A program made the position numbers and the translations under genes. A stretch of 64,000 nucleotides of DNA from Shimia sp040225985 (GTDB taxonomy: Bacteria; Pseudomonadota; Alphaproteobacteria; Rhodobacterales; Rhodobacteraceae). Location of the stretch: assembly GCF_040225985.1 (NCBI RefSeq), contig NZ_JBBPEU010000001.1, positions 496,001 to 560,000 of the forward strand, given 5' to 3'. Shown here piece by piece: positions 18,493-26,870 of the stretch (within the stretch, counting starts at the first letter, position 1; each line of letters begins with the position of its first letter). A model generated the notes under the pieces. The model saw only the letters and a program-made list of their open reading frames with translations, made no database searches and was not told where the DNA came from.

Positions 18493-19491
18493 ATGGCGAA
18501 ACTACCTGAAATAGCAAGTTTGTGGATAGGCGGCAGACTGTCGTGGCTCGAGCAGTTATGTCTCAAGTCCTTTGCCGATGCGGGCCATCACACCACGCTT
18601 TATAGCTACGAACCGATCCCAAATATCCCTGAAGGTGTTCATGCCGGGGATGCGGAAGAGATCTTTCCCTCAAACCCGATGTTCCGCCATGCCCGCACGG
18701 GCAGCCCGGCAATCCATGCAGATATGTGGCGTCTGAACCTCCTCAAGAAAACAGACAAGATTTGGGTCGATGCCGATATGTATTGTTATCGCCCCTTCAA
18801 CTTTACCCGCCAGACGGTTTTTGGCTGGGAAAAGGACAATCTGGTGTGCAACGCGGTGCTGGGCCTGCCCAGAAAATCCAAGGCACTGGATGCCATGCTC
18901 GAATTCTTCGAAGACGAATATGCAATCGGACCGTGGTTGAAACCGTGGCAGCAAAAGGAATTACAGGCCGAGAAAGAAGCCGGCCGACCGGTGCACATGA
19001 CCGAACAGAACTGGGGATTCACCGGCCCTGCGGCTGTGACCTATTTCCTCAAGCAGTCGGGCGAAATCAAATACGCCGAGCCTGTATCGGCTTTCTATCC
19101 GATCTCTTTCAAGGAACGGAATCACATGATCATGAGCCGCTTCAACATTGAAGAGCGGTTGAGCGAGGATACCAAGGGCGTGCATTTCTGGGCGCGGCGC
19201 ATGAAGCCGCGGCTTGAAGAAAAGGAAAACAACCGTCCCCGCCGTGGCTCCTTTGTGGATAAGCTGATCAAAAAGCACGAGATCGACGTGGACGCAGCCC
19301 TGATCCCGCCCAAGATTGTCAAGCATAAGGCCCCGGTCGAAGACCCCGAATTCAGGGCCAAGATCGCGATTGAGGCGCTCAAGGGCGAAGCCTCGGTCGA
19401 AAAATTGTCCCGCGACTATTTGGTCGAACCCAGTTTTATCAAAGAGTGTCGCGCAAAACTGGTCGATGCGGCCCCTGACATTTTTCGTTGA
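18493..19491 (+). CDS. DXD-type glycosyltransferase with transposase-HTH-like C-terminal tail
   Basis: 332 residues. The front 220 or so resemble the Gly_transf_sug / capsular glycosyltransferase family: SLWIGGRLSWLEQLCLKSF, GSPAIHADMWRLNLL, and the DXD site WVDADMYCYRPF near residue 95. After a basic linker, the last 50 residues (about 19339-19488) read like the helix-turn-helix of IS3-family OrfA: FRAKIAIEALKGEASVEKLS followed by RDYLVEPSFIKECRAKLVD. The tail is in frame, and the gene shows no break. The function of the tail is unknown; it might be a recruited protein or nucleic-acid binding motif. The downstream hydrolase-like gene starts 10 bp later. Confidence 0.82.
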   Translation: MAKLPEIASLWIGGRLSWLEQLCLKSFADAGHHTTLYSYEPIPNIPEGVHAGDAEEIFPSNPMFRHARTGSPAIHADMWRLNLLKKTDKIWVDADMYCYRPFNFTRQTVFGWEKDNLVCNAVLGLPRKSKALDAMLEFFEDEYAIGPWLKPWQQKELQAEKEAGRPVHMTEQNWGFTGPAAVTYFLKQSGEIKYAEPVSAFYPISFKERNHMIMSRFNIEERLSEDTKGVHFWARRMKPRLEEKENNRPRRGSFVDKLIKKHEIDVDAALIPPKIVKHKAPVEDPEFRAKIAIEALKGEASVEKLSRDYLVEPSFIKECRAKLVDAAPDIFR

Positions 19492-19501
19492 GGCCGGTCA
19501 G

Positions 19502-20425
19502 ATGAACGAGCAATCCGGCATTACCCTAGAGCACCCGCAAACGCGCGAGGCGTGGCGGGAAAACCTTGCTAGGATCGGGGCGGCAGAAGGGTTCTATGAA
19601 GAGATCGGCAAGGAGCACACGGCATTATATGTTGAGCGGGGGAAAACCCTGATTGTCACGTTCGAGAACCTCGACCACATTTATGAGCGCGACGACGACA
19701 AGATGCCTTGGGGATACGGCTTTGTTGAATCCCGGGGGTGGTCGATGCTTGGCCTGATGGCGCATGGATGGTCGTGGTACCGGGACGAATCCGTGTTCGA
19801 CTTTTTCGACCGGTTGCGTGATGAAGGCTTCTTTGAAAAGTTCGACAAGGTGGTGTTCTATGGCGCCTCAATGGGAGGATACGCCGCCTGTACCTTCTCG
19901 GCGGCGGCGCCCGGCGCGACCGTCGTGGCAATTTCCCCCCAGGCCACGCTGGATCGCGAGGTGGCGCCATGGGAAACCCGTTATCACAAGGCATGGCGCC
20001 GCGACTACAACAGCCGCTATGGATACGCCCCCGACATGATCGCGACGGCGTGCGAGGTGCATCTGTTCTATGACCCACGCGCAAGCCTTGATGCCATGCA
20101 TGCGGCCCTGTTTCGCGGCGACAACATTAGGAAATATCGCTGCCGTTTCATGGGGCACCGGATTGCGTCGCTTTGGTTGCAACTCGGGATTCTCAAGCCG
20201 GTGATCGAAGGCAGCGTTTCTGGAAACCTGACCACGTCAGAGTTCTACACATTGCTGCGTGGGCGTCGCGAAAACCCGCGTTTCCAGAAGGAGATGCTGC
20301 AACGTCTGCAAAGTGAAAACCGCCCGCGTCTTTTGATCCGCTACTGCGAGGCGGTTCTCGAACGTCGCCGGGCCCCCCATTTCCGCAAAGCAATGCGCGA
20401 GGCGCGTCAAAGCCTCAAGGCTTAG
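19502..20425 (+). CDS. Alpha/beta-hydrolase-like protein of roseobacter glycan clusters
   Basis: 307 residues. FYGASMGGYAACTF near residue 120 is an alpha/beta-hydrolase nucleophile elbow (Ser in G-A-S-M-G), followed by VVAISPQATL and a possible acid region in VHLFYDPRASLDAMH. I recall close relatives in Roseobacter genomes being labelled phosphoadenosine phosphosulfate reductase; nothing in this sequence supports that activity. ATG 19502 is chosen because GAGG precedes it, and because the in-frame extension to 19316 overlaps the glycosyltransferase gene. It may deacylate or transacylate a glycan or glycolipid made by the three upstream transferases. The 3' end overlaps the convergent LacI gene by four bases. 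Confidence 0.75.
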   Translation: MNEQSGITLEHPQTREAWRENLARIGAAEGFYEEIGKEHTALYVERGKTLIVTFENLDHIYERDDDKMPWGYGFVESRGWSMLGLMAHGWSWYRDESVFDFFDRLRDEGFFEKFDKVVFYGASMGGYAACTFSAAAPGATVVAISPQATLDREVAPWETRYHKAWRRDYNSRYGYAPDMIATACEVHLFYDPRASLDAMHAALFRGDNIRKYRCRFMGHRIASLWLQLGILKPVIEGSVSGNLTTSEFYTLLRGRRENPRFQKEMLQRLQSENRPRLLIRYCEAVLERRRAPHFRKAMREARQSLKA

Positions 20426-21441
20426 CGGCGTTTCAACGTGTCGCCGAACGACAGTTTCGGGGAAAGCTCGTAAATCAAGTCAGAGTCTTCGCCCTGCACG
20501 CGGGCGGCGATGATTTCGGCGGCTTTCATGCCGATTTCGCGCCGGCAGGCATCCATCGTGGCCAGTTTGCGCGGCAATCCCTGCAAAAGTTCGACGCCAT
20601 TGAATCCTGCAAGGCCGATTTCGCCGGGGATGTCATAACCCTTTTCAAGCAACCATAGCAGCCCCCCCGCCCCGATCATGTCATTGGAGTAGTACAGGAA
20701 ATCCAGTTCCGGGTTGCGCTCAAGGACCGTGGCCGTCATCTCACGCCCCTTGGCCAGTGCCGATCCGCCCGAGTAGAACTCGCGCTCGGCAATTTCGACA
20801 CCGTTCTTGGCAAGCGCCTCGGTAAACCCTTCAAACCGTTTTCGTGCCCGGTGGTCCAGCGGCATCTTGGTGCCCAGAAACCCGATGTTGCGATAGCCGG
20901 CCTTGAGGATGGCCTTGGCCATTTCCCGCCCGGCGCGGCGGTGTGAAATTCCGACCATTGTATCAACTGCCTTGCCATCGACATCCATGATCTCGACCAC
21001 GGGAATGCCGCTGGCATTGAGCATCGCGCGCGCCGCCTCGGTATGCTCCAGCCCTGCAATAATGACACCCGATGGCCGCCAGGACAGCATTTCATACAGA
21101 ACTTTCTCCTCCTTCGCAGGAAGATAGTCGGTCACCCCGACCACGGGTTGCAGCTCGGTTCCTTCCAACACCTGACTGATTCCGCCAAGTACTTCTGGAA
21201 ACACCATGTTCGACAGGGACGGAATAATCACCGCAACCAGATTGACCCGCTGGCTTGCCAACGCACCCGCAATCTTGTTCGGCACATATCCCAGCTCCTT
21301 GGCAACCCGCAGCACCCGTTCCCGGGTGGCGTTCGACACATCGCCGCGATTGCGCAACACTCGGCTGACGGTCATTTCCGACACGCCCGACGCTTCGGAG
21401 ACATCGCGCAGGGTCAAAGAGCGTTTTTCGTCGTTTGCCAA
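20422..21441 (-). CDS. LacI-family transcriptional regulator (GntR-like subgroup)
   Basis: 339 residues. The N-terminal LacI helix-turn-helix (LTLRDVSEASGVSEMTVSRV) and hinge helix (YVPNKIAGALASQR) precede a periplasmic-binding-like effector domain. The pattern resembles gluconate-type regulators (GntR of E. coli) more than LacI itself. No sugar catabolic operon lies next to it in the window, so its target is elsewhere or it acts on itself; a half-site ATGTTAGCGC is present 26 bp upstream of its start at 21467-21476. It is transcribed toward the glycan cluster. Confidence 0.92.
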   Translation of the reverse strand: MANDEKRSLTLRDVSEASGVSEMTVSRVLRNRGDVSNATRERVLRVAKELGYVPNKIAGALASQRVNLVAVIIPSLSNMVFPEVLGGISQVLEGTELQPVVGVTDYLPAKEEKVLYEMLSWRPSGVIIAGLEHTEAARAMLNASGIPVVEIMDVDGKAVDTMVGISHRRAGREMAKAILKAGYRNIGFLGTKMPLDHRARKRFEGFTEALAKNGVEIAEREFYSGGSALAKGREMTATVLERNPELDFLYYSNDMIGAGGLLWLLEKGYDIPGEIGLAGFNGVELLQGLPRKLATMDACRREIGMKAAEIIAARVQGEDSDLIYELSPKLSFGDTLKRR

Positions 21442-21573
21442 TTCAAATTCTCCGTCTGTTCAAAAAATGTTAGCGCGAAAGTTCGAAGATGTTCAAGCGG
21501 GCGATCACATGGTGCCGTTTTTCCTCAAGACCGGATGACATCCCATTTCTCCCGCGCTAAAACCACGCCACGC

Positions 21574-21650
21574 GGCCCCGTGGCTCAACTGGATAGAGCA
21601 GCCCCCTCCTAAGGGGCAGGTTGCAGGTTCGAATCCTGCCGGGGTCGCCA
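21574..21650 (+). tRNA. tRNA-Arg (anticodon CCT)
   Basis: Cloverleaf by eye: acceptor GGCCCCG pairs with CGGGGTC including one G-U; the D arm contains GCTCAACTGGATAGAGC; the anticodon loop CTCCTAA gives CCT, reading AGG; the T arm is GCAGG-TTCGAAT-CCTGC. The discriminator is G and CCA is encoded. It lies between the LacI gene and pxpA. Confidence 0.96.
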
Positions 21651-21756
21651 CTTATCTTCCTCTTGGCCTGTTCCGGCGCGTTGGTTATCACCTTGTGGAA
21701 CGGCGTCACTTGCGCAGTATCGTGGTGAAACGCGCGACGCGCCAATGGAGGATTGC

Positions 21757-22518
21757 ATGCGGATTGATCTCAACTCGGATCTCGGGGAAAGCTTTGGTCC
21801 TTGGAAAATGGGCGACGACCGGGCCATGCTTGGTCTTGTCAACAGTGCCAATATTGCCTGTGGTGGCCATGCAAGTGACCCCGAGACGATGTTCGAGACC
21901 CTGAGCCTGGCCGCCGAGCAAGGTGTCGTGGTGGGGGCCCATCCCGGGTACAATGATCGCGAGGGGTTTGGCAGGCGGGTCATCCCGATGGCGACGGATG
22001 ACATCGGGCGCATGGTCGCCGCGCAGATTGGGGCTTTGATGGGTGTGGCGCGGTTGGTGCCGGTCGAGATCGGGTATGTCAAACCGCATGGGGCGCTGGC
22101 CAATCTGGCCGCCCGCGATATGGACGTCGCCCGCGCGATCATGGAGGCCGTTCAAAAAATAGATCCCAGCCTGGCGATTTTGGCGATTTCGGGAACCTGT
22201 ACTGAACTGGCCGCGCGTGAAGCCGGCGTTCCGGTGTATTCGGAAATCTTCGCAGATCGGGGATACCTCAAGAACGGGCAACTGGTGCCGCGCGGAACGG
22301 AAGGTGCGATGATCCACGACCCGCAAGAGGCGGCAGAGCGGCTTGTCGCGTTTCTGAAAACAGGAAAGATGCCGGTGATCGACGGAGACCCGATCGCGCT
22401 GCGGGCCGAGTCGATCTGTGTGCACGGTGATGGGCCTGCCGCGGTCAACATGGCGCGGGAAATCCGGGCCCGCCTTCAGGCAGAGGGGGTGCAGTTGCAA
22501 GCATTTCTGGCGCCGTGA
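21757..22518 (+). CDS. pxpA: 5-oxoprolinase subunit A (LamB/YcsF family)
   Basis: 253 residues. The N-terminus RIDLNSDLGESFGPWKMGDD and the segments NIACGGHASDPETM, GAHPGYNDREGFGR and VKPHGALANLAA are diagnostic of PxpA/YcsF. With PxpB and PxpC it hydrolyses 5-oxoproline (pyroglutamate) to glutamate with ATP, removing a damage product of glutamine and peptides. GGAGG lies five bases before the ATG at 21757, ruling out the ATG at 21745, which contains that site. pxpB starts within the pxpA stop. Confidence 0.95.
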   Translation: MRIDLNSDLGESFGPWKMGDDRAMLGLVNSANIACGGHASDPETMFETLSLAAEQGVVVGAHPGYNDREGFGRRVIPMATDDIGRMVAAQIGALMGVARLVPVEIGYVKPHGALANLAARDMDVARAIMEAVQKIDPSLAILAISGTCTELAAREAGVPVYSEIFADRGYLKNGQLVPRGTEGAMIHDPQEAAERLVAFLKTGKMPVIDGDPIALRAESICVHGDGPAAVNMAREIRARLQAEGVQLQAFLAP

Positions 22519-23207
22519 CCTTAAAGGAACCGTCTTTCATCCCCGTTGCGGATCACGCATTGCTGGTGCAAGTCGCGGATGCAATTTCCGATGCGGCGAC
22601 CGCGCGTGTGCACCAGTTCGACAAGGCCATTCAGGATCAGCCCCCCACCGGTGTGCTGGAAACGATACCGGCCTTTGTGAATCTGCTGGTCGAATTCGAT
22701 CCGTTGCTAAGCGATCATGACACCCTTGCGAACGCTTTGCGCGACCTGTGGCACGAACCGGCGCAGGCACAGGACAAGGGCCGCCTGCACGAAGTGTCGG
22801 TGTGCTATGACGGGGATCTGGCCCCGGATATCGCCTCTGTCGCCAAGGCGGTCGGGATGAGTCCCGAGGCCGTCATTAACATGCACCTCTCTGGCCGCTA
22901 CAAAGTCGGCATGTACGGCTTTGCGCCGGGATATGCATACCTGTCGGGTGTGCCCGAACCCCTGCAACTGCCACGCAAGCCTGCCGCGACCCGCGATATC
23001 CCTGCGGGAAGTGTATTGATCGCGGGGCCACAATGCCTTGTTACCACGCTGACAATGCCGACTGGCTGGTCCATTATCGGGCGCTCCCCGACGCAAATCT
23101 TGCGAGACGATCCTGTGCGACCCTTCCTGTTCGATGTGGGGGATAATGTTCAGTTCGTGCGAATGTCGCACGAGGCGTTCCATGCACAAGACAAGGGAAC
23201 GACCTGA
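22515..23207 (+). CDS. pxpB: 5-oxoprolinase subunit B (KipI/Allophanate hydrolase subunit 1 family)
   Basis: 230 residues. The carboxyltransferase-domain subunit C/D signature is present in YKVGMYGFAPGYAYLSGVPE near residue 130, followed by PAGSVLIAGPQ and GWSIIGRSP. Forms the heterodimer with PxpC that carries out ATP-dependent lactam opening together with PxpA. GTG start overlaps the pxpA stop by four bases, and the stop abuts the pxpC start (TGATG), so the three subunits are translationally coupled. Confidence 0.95.
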   Translation: MTLKEPSFIPVADHALLVQVADAISDAATARVHQFDKAIQDQPPTGVLETIPAFVNLLVEFDPLLSDHDTLANALRDLWHEPAQAQDKGRLHEVSVCYDGDLAPDIASVAKAVGMSPEAVINMHLSGRYKVGMYGFAPGYAYLSGVPEPLQLPRKPAATRDIPAGSVLIAGPQCLVTTLTMPTGWSIIGRSPTQILRDDPVRPFLFDVGDNVQFVRMSHEAFHAQDKGTT

Positions 23208-24220
23208 TGGTTGAATGCGTGTTTCGGATAAACTTTGCCGGTCCGCTGGTTACCGTTCAGGATGGCGGCCGGTTCGGGCACATGCGGTTCGGGGTTTCTG
23301 CGTCCGGACCGATGGACCGACTTGCCGCCGCTGCCGCGAATGCCGTGTTGGGGAATACGCATGGCGCGCCTTTGATCGAAGTCTCGATGGGCGGATTGGC
23401 GCTCGAGTGTATCTCGGGCGAGATAACGCTCGCTGTTGCGGGCGGTGAGTTCTTGGTGGAGCGAAGTGATGGAAAACTGGCCTGTTGGAGTGTGTTCAAG
23501 GTCGAGGCAGGCGACAAGCTGACCATCCGACCGGCGGGCTTGGGCAGTTGGACCTACCTCGCCTTTGCTGGGCATCTTCAGGCGCAAGAATGGTTGGGCA
23601 GTGTGGCGACCCATTCCATTTCCGGGTTTGGAGGGGGGCAGTTGGCTTCGGGCCAAGAGTTGCGCCTAAGCGACGCGCATGTCGCCGAGGACCGTCACGG
23701 CACCTTTGCGCGCCCCGATTTTGCTGCGCACAGCGATACGATCCGCGTCGTACTTGGGCCTCAGGATCGCTATTTCACAGCCGAAACCCGCGAAATTTTT
23801 AAGACAGCGTCTTACCGTCTTTCCAGTGCCTTTGACCGCATGGGTGTGCGTCTGGTTGGGCCGGATCTGCCCTTGAATGGCGCGCTGTCCATCCCGTCTG
23901 AACCTGTTGCACGCGGGTCGATACAGGTTTCGGGCGACGGGGTGCCGACAGTTCTGCTTGCGGATCACCAGACGACCGGTGGATATCCCAAGATTGCGAC
24001 GGTCGTTTCGGTTGATCTGGACCGGCTCTGCCAGTCTCGGGCGGGCGACACATTGCGTTTCACTCCTGTCAGCCCGGCCGAGGCGGTTGCCCTAGTCCGT
24101 GCAGTCGTCCAGAAACGACAAGCTTATCTTGAGGAAATCGCGATCCCGAAAGGAACACTTGCTCAACGTCTAATGCGAGAGAACCTGATCAGTGGGGCGC
24201 TGGATGATGACGGGCAGTAG
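23207..24220 (+). CDS. pxpC: 5-oxoprolinase subunit C (KipA/Allophanate hydrolase subunit 2 family)
   Basis: 337 residues. Recognised by GPLVTVQDGGRFGHMRFGV and SGPMDRLAAAAANAVLGN at the N-terminus, FDRMGVRLVGPDLPL near residue 210, and DHQTTGGYPKIATVVSVD near 255. It is the partner of PxpB. The gene is the last of the pxpABC unit; the convergent cyclase gene ends six bases beyond. Confidence 0.95.
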   Translation: MVECVFRINFAGPLVTVQDGGRFGHMRFGVSASGPMDRLAAAAANAVLGNTHGAPLIEVSMGGLALECISGEITLAVAGGEFLVERSDGKLACWSVFKVEAGDKLTIRPAGLGSWTYLAFAGHLQAQEWLGSVATHSISGFGGGQLASGQELRLSDAHVAEDRHGTFARPDFAAHSDTIRVVLGPQDRYFTAETREIFKTASYRLSSAFDRMGVRLVGPDLPLNGALSIPSEPVARGSIQVSGDGVPTVLLADHQTTGGYPKIATVVSVDLDRLCQSRAGDTLRFTPVSPAEAVALVRAVVQKRQAYLEEIAIPKGTLAQRLMRENLISGALDDDGQ

Positions 24221-24226
24221 CCCCGG

Positions 24227-25774
24227 CTAGGCGCTTATCTCTTCTGCGCTGACCGCAATGCAGGTGACGGGGGTACGTACGTTATGCAGGGTGACCTCTC
24301 CCAAGTGGGTCATGTCACAGGTTGGTGCTTCGAAATCCGCCGTGGCCACGATGCGATGACCAACCTGTTTCCCGTGGTCACTCAGGCGCGCGGCCACATT
24401 AGCCGCGTGCCCGATCACTGTGAAATCCAGCCGTTCCCGAGAGCCGACATTGCCATAGGTTACGCGACCAAAAGCCAGACCAATCGAACAGGCGCAATCC
24501 GTCGTGTTCTCAGCGAGGCGATCAATGATGGCACGGGCGGCTTGCATCGCGTTTTCCCGCGCACTCTCGGCGGTGCTGTCGACCGGGAATACGGCCAGAA
24601 CAGCATCCCCGATGAATTTCAGAACCTCGCCGCCACTGTCCTGAATGGCGTCAGTCACGGTCTCAAAAAACAGGTTGAGCCGGTCGATATAGTCGGACTG
24701 CCCCAAATCCGTGACCAGACTGCTTGACCCCCGAAGATCACAGAACATGATTGCCGCATCCATGTCGTCTCCATCTCCCCGGCGAATTTCTCCACCAAGA
24801 ACCCGTGCGCCAGTTCGCTTGCCTACATAGGTTTCGAGCAGCCCTTGGGCATTTTCTCGTTGGTTAAACACTTCGAACAAACGGCTGATGATAGCGCTGC
24901 ATTCAAACACAAGGCCAAGGTTGGCTGTCGTAAACCCCGCTGGATGATCGCAGGTCAGGGTCAGAACATTGATCTGTCCGTCCGAGAACTGCAGCGGCAT
25001 CGCGACATAGTCCGTGGCGCCCTCTGCCTTGAGGTCTCGGATGATGGGAAAACGATCTTCATCTTTTTCCACGCCGATCTTCTGGCGCACGCCGCCTAAC
25101 CCTTTGGAGACAAAGTCCAACGGACTGCCGACAAAAGCGGGGTGGTCATAGATTTCGTAGGACGGTGCGAAGGTGGCGAGGTCGCGCTCTCCCTTCTTCC
25201 AGACATAGTGCCGGCCCGCGATCTGCGGGTGCAAGGACCAGATCATGACCGACAGCCGAGAAATCGCGATCCCGTTTTCGATCATCTTTTGTGACAGCGC
25301 GATGGTCAGTTCTTGAGGAGAGGTGCAGCGCCACGCCTCGCGCAAAAGCCAATCGACAAACAGCCCGTTGATATGGCCCCCAGCCTGATCTGCAAGGTGG
25401 TTGCCGCCCAGATCAATCGTGGTCCGGTCGTCCCGCATAAAGCCTATATGCCCCCCGATTTCGGCGCTTTCGGGCAATGGGGTGTCGTAGCTCCAACTGC
25501 CGTTTGCGATCTCTTCTCCGTCAAGGCTGATGTGTCGATAGGTGGCTGTGCCCTTGAACGGACAAAAGGTTTGCAGGTCTGTCGGGGCAGAGAGGTCCGC
25601 GCGCACATCTTCAGGCGGAAAATAGACGGTTGGGGGCAGGCGGGTTTCATACATGACCTTGGCACGCTCGCTTTGCGCCAACAACACGTCGTCACGCCAC
25701 GCCCGAACGGGTCCGTCCAGCCGCTCGATCCGAATCTGGTAGTCCTGTGAAAGGTCGCGCAGGGGGGCGCCCAT
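24227..25774 (-). CDS. DUF427-class III adenylate cyclase fusion
   Basis: 515 residues from the ATG at 25774, which has GAGG upstream; an in-frame GTG at 25852 would add 26 residues. Residues about 5-110 match DUF427 (VRAWRDDVLLAQSERAKVMY; VYFPPEDVRADL; TFCPFKGTATYRH). A middle sensor region (RLSVMIWSLHPQIAGRHYVW; GATDYVAMPLQFSDGQ) is the kind found before many alphaproteobacterial cyclases. The C-terminal class III catalytic domain has metal aspartates in MFCDLRGSSSL and FIGDAVLAVF, an ATP-type lysine in EVLKFIGD, and Asn/Arg in ANVAARLS, so it is probably active in making cAMP. No membrane helix is seen. It ends the leftward three-gene unit. Confidence 0.88.
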   Translation of the reverse strand: MGAPLRDLSQDYQIRIERLDGPVRAWRDDVLLAQSERAKVMYETRLPPTVYFPPEDVRADLSAPTDLQTFCPFKGTATYRHISLDGEEIANGSWSYDTPLPESAEIGGHIGFMRDDRTTIDLGGNHLADQAGGHINGLFVDWLLREAWRCTSPQELTIALSQKMIENGIAISRLSVMIWSLHPQIAGRHYVWKKGERDLATFAPSYEIYDHPAFVGSPLDFVSKGLGGVRQKIGVEKDEDRFPIIRDLKAEGATDYVAMPLQFSDGQINVLTLTCDHPAGFTTANLGLVFECSAIISRLFEVFNQRENAQGLLETYVGKRTGARVLGGEIRRGDGDDMDAAIMFCDLRGSSSLVTDLGQSDYIDRLNLFFETVTDAIQDSGGEVLKFIGDAVLAVFPVDSTAESARENAMQAARAIIDRLAENTTDCACSIGLAFGRVTYGNVGSRERLDFTVIGHAANVAARLSDHGKQVGHRIVATADFEAPTCDMTHLGEVTLHNVRTPVTCIAVSAEEISA

Positions 25775-25879
25775 GGGCCAACACCTCGGTTCTTGGAAAC
25801 AGGCAACAAACATGAGGGGTGGCGCCCCCTTTGCCAAGGGGCGAGCCTTCACCTTTGTGTGCGCCAGCTTGGCAGGTTT

Positions 25880-26584
25880 CTACAGAACGCGGATAACGTC
25901 CTTGTCTATGGCCAGAACATAACCTTTCCGTGCGATGTTCTTGACCAGAAGTTCGCTCACAAGTTGGTTGCCCAGCGAATCCCTTAGCCGTTTGATTCGG
26001 GTGGCGCCTGCAGCTTCCTCGCAATCGGTTTCGGAACGCCCCGAGATCATAGCCTCGATCTGGGCACCGGTCAGCATGTCGTCATCCATGCGTGCTTCGG
26101 CCAGAACCGACAGTGTTTCCATTGCGGCATCCGTCAGTTTGAACCCCATGTTGTTGAGGTAGACCGCCTTTTCCTCGCGGCTGATCAACAGGGAATTGAC
26201 CTGGATGCCCGAACGTTCAATCGCGGCCATGCGACGGTTCATGGTAATCAACATCACCAGAAAAACCAGTGCGGCAACCAGCATACCCGTCGCGAACACC
26301 AGCAGCGTGAAGATCACCATCCGATAGCTTGCCAGCGTTTCGGAAAACGCCGTGCCAGACTGTGCCAAAATCTCGAGAAGCTTGATCTCGGCCTGGCCTG
26401 TCAGGTCGTCATTTTCAAGGAAAAGCTGTTCGACACGCGCATTGAACGCGTTGGCATCCGGCAGAGACAAGAACAACAGCACCGCGGCGACAACTAGCAA
26501 GGCGACGATCCCGGCAAGGCCAAGACCAACTACTCGGTTGCCGTGCCGACGCGCTTCAATAGCGGAGATAGAATTGCCCTGCAT
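25880..26584 (-). CDS. Membrane protein with C-terminal OmpR-like winged helix
   Basis: 234 residues. Two membrane helices (VVGLGLAGIVALLVVAAVLL and VIFTLLVFATGMLVAALVFL) flank an approximately 50-residue loop predicted to be periplasmic. The cytoplasmic C-terminal half ends in a pattern like the OmpR/PhoB effector domain (LTGAQIEAMISG...; TRIKRLRDSLG...; NIARKGYVLAI). ToxR/CadC-type regulators have the winged helix at the N-terminus, so this order is reversed. ATG 26584 is preceded by AAGGAAG. Its start lies 29 bases inside the end of the small secreted-protein gene, suggesting translational coupling, and the cyclase gene follows. A regulatory role in DNA binding is inferred only. Confidence 0.72.
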   Translation of the reverse strand: MQGNSISAIEARRHGNRVVGLGLAGIVALLVVAAVLLFLSLPDANAFNARVEQLFLENDDLTGQAEIKLLEILAQSGTAFSETLASYRMVIFTLLVFATGMLVAALVFLVMLITMNRRMAAIERSGIQVNSLLISREEKAVYLNNMGFKLTDAAMETLSVLAEARMDDDMLTGAQIEAMISGRSETDCEEAAGATRIKRLRDSLGNQLVSELLVKNIARKGYVLAIDKDVIRVL

Positions 26585-26846
26585 TGGCTTCCTTTCCGGA
26601 AAGTTTCGAGGCGTCAAACACCGAAAGCACATTCAAAAGGCTCCAGCCGTCGCGGGCGATGCGGGGCGCGATTTCGGTTTCAGCCGATGCTTTGGTGCAG
26701 CCTTCATAAAGCTGGACCACGCCATAGTGCAGTTTAAGCGGGTTGTCTTTCTTGGCCTTGTAATCGGCAAAACACTCGGCCGCGTCAGCGGGTGTGGTCA
26801 GGAAGGCCGCGATCAGAAAGGTCAGGGTCAGGAATGTCTGTTTCAT
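26556..26846 (-). CDS. Small secreted protein of unknown function
   Basis: 96 residues with a Sec signal peptide (MKQTFLTLTFLIAAFLTTPADA, cleavage near ADA-AE). The mature part has two cysteines (ECFADY and YEGC) that could form a disulfide, and a DGWSLLNVLSVFD segment faintly like the GWELVSV core of DUF4177. The start ATG follows TTGAGGGC. It is the first gene of the unit with the membrane winged-helix protein and the cyclase, and could be its periplasmic partner. Function unknown. Confidence 0.72.
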   Translation of the reverse strand: MKQTFLTLTFLIAAFLTTPADAAECFADYKAKKDNPLKLHYGVVQLYEGCTKASAETEIAPRIARDGWSLLNVLSVFDASKLSGKEANAGQFYLRY

Positions 26847-26870
26847 GCCCTCAACCTGCGCAGAAACCGC

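Noticed and set aside
21574..21757. tRNA-Arg as an integration site for a mobile element
   Set aside because: No integrase, no repeated tRNA 3' end found nearby, and pxpABC follows directly.
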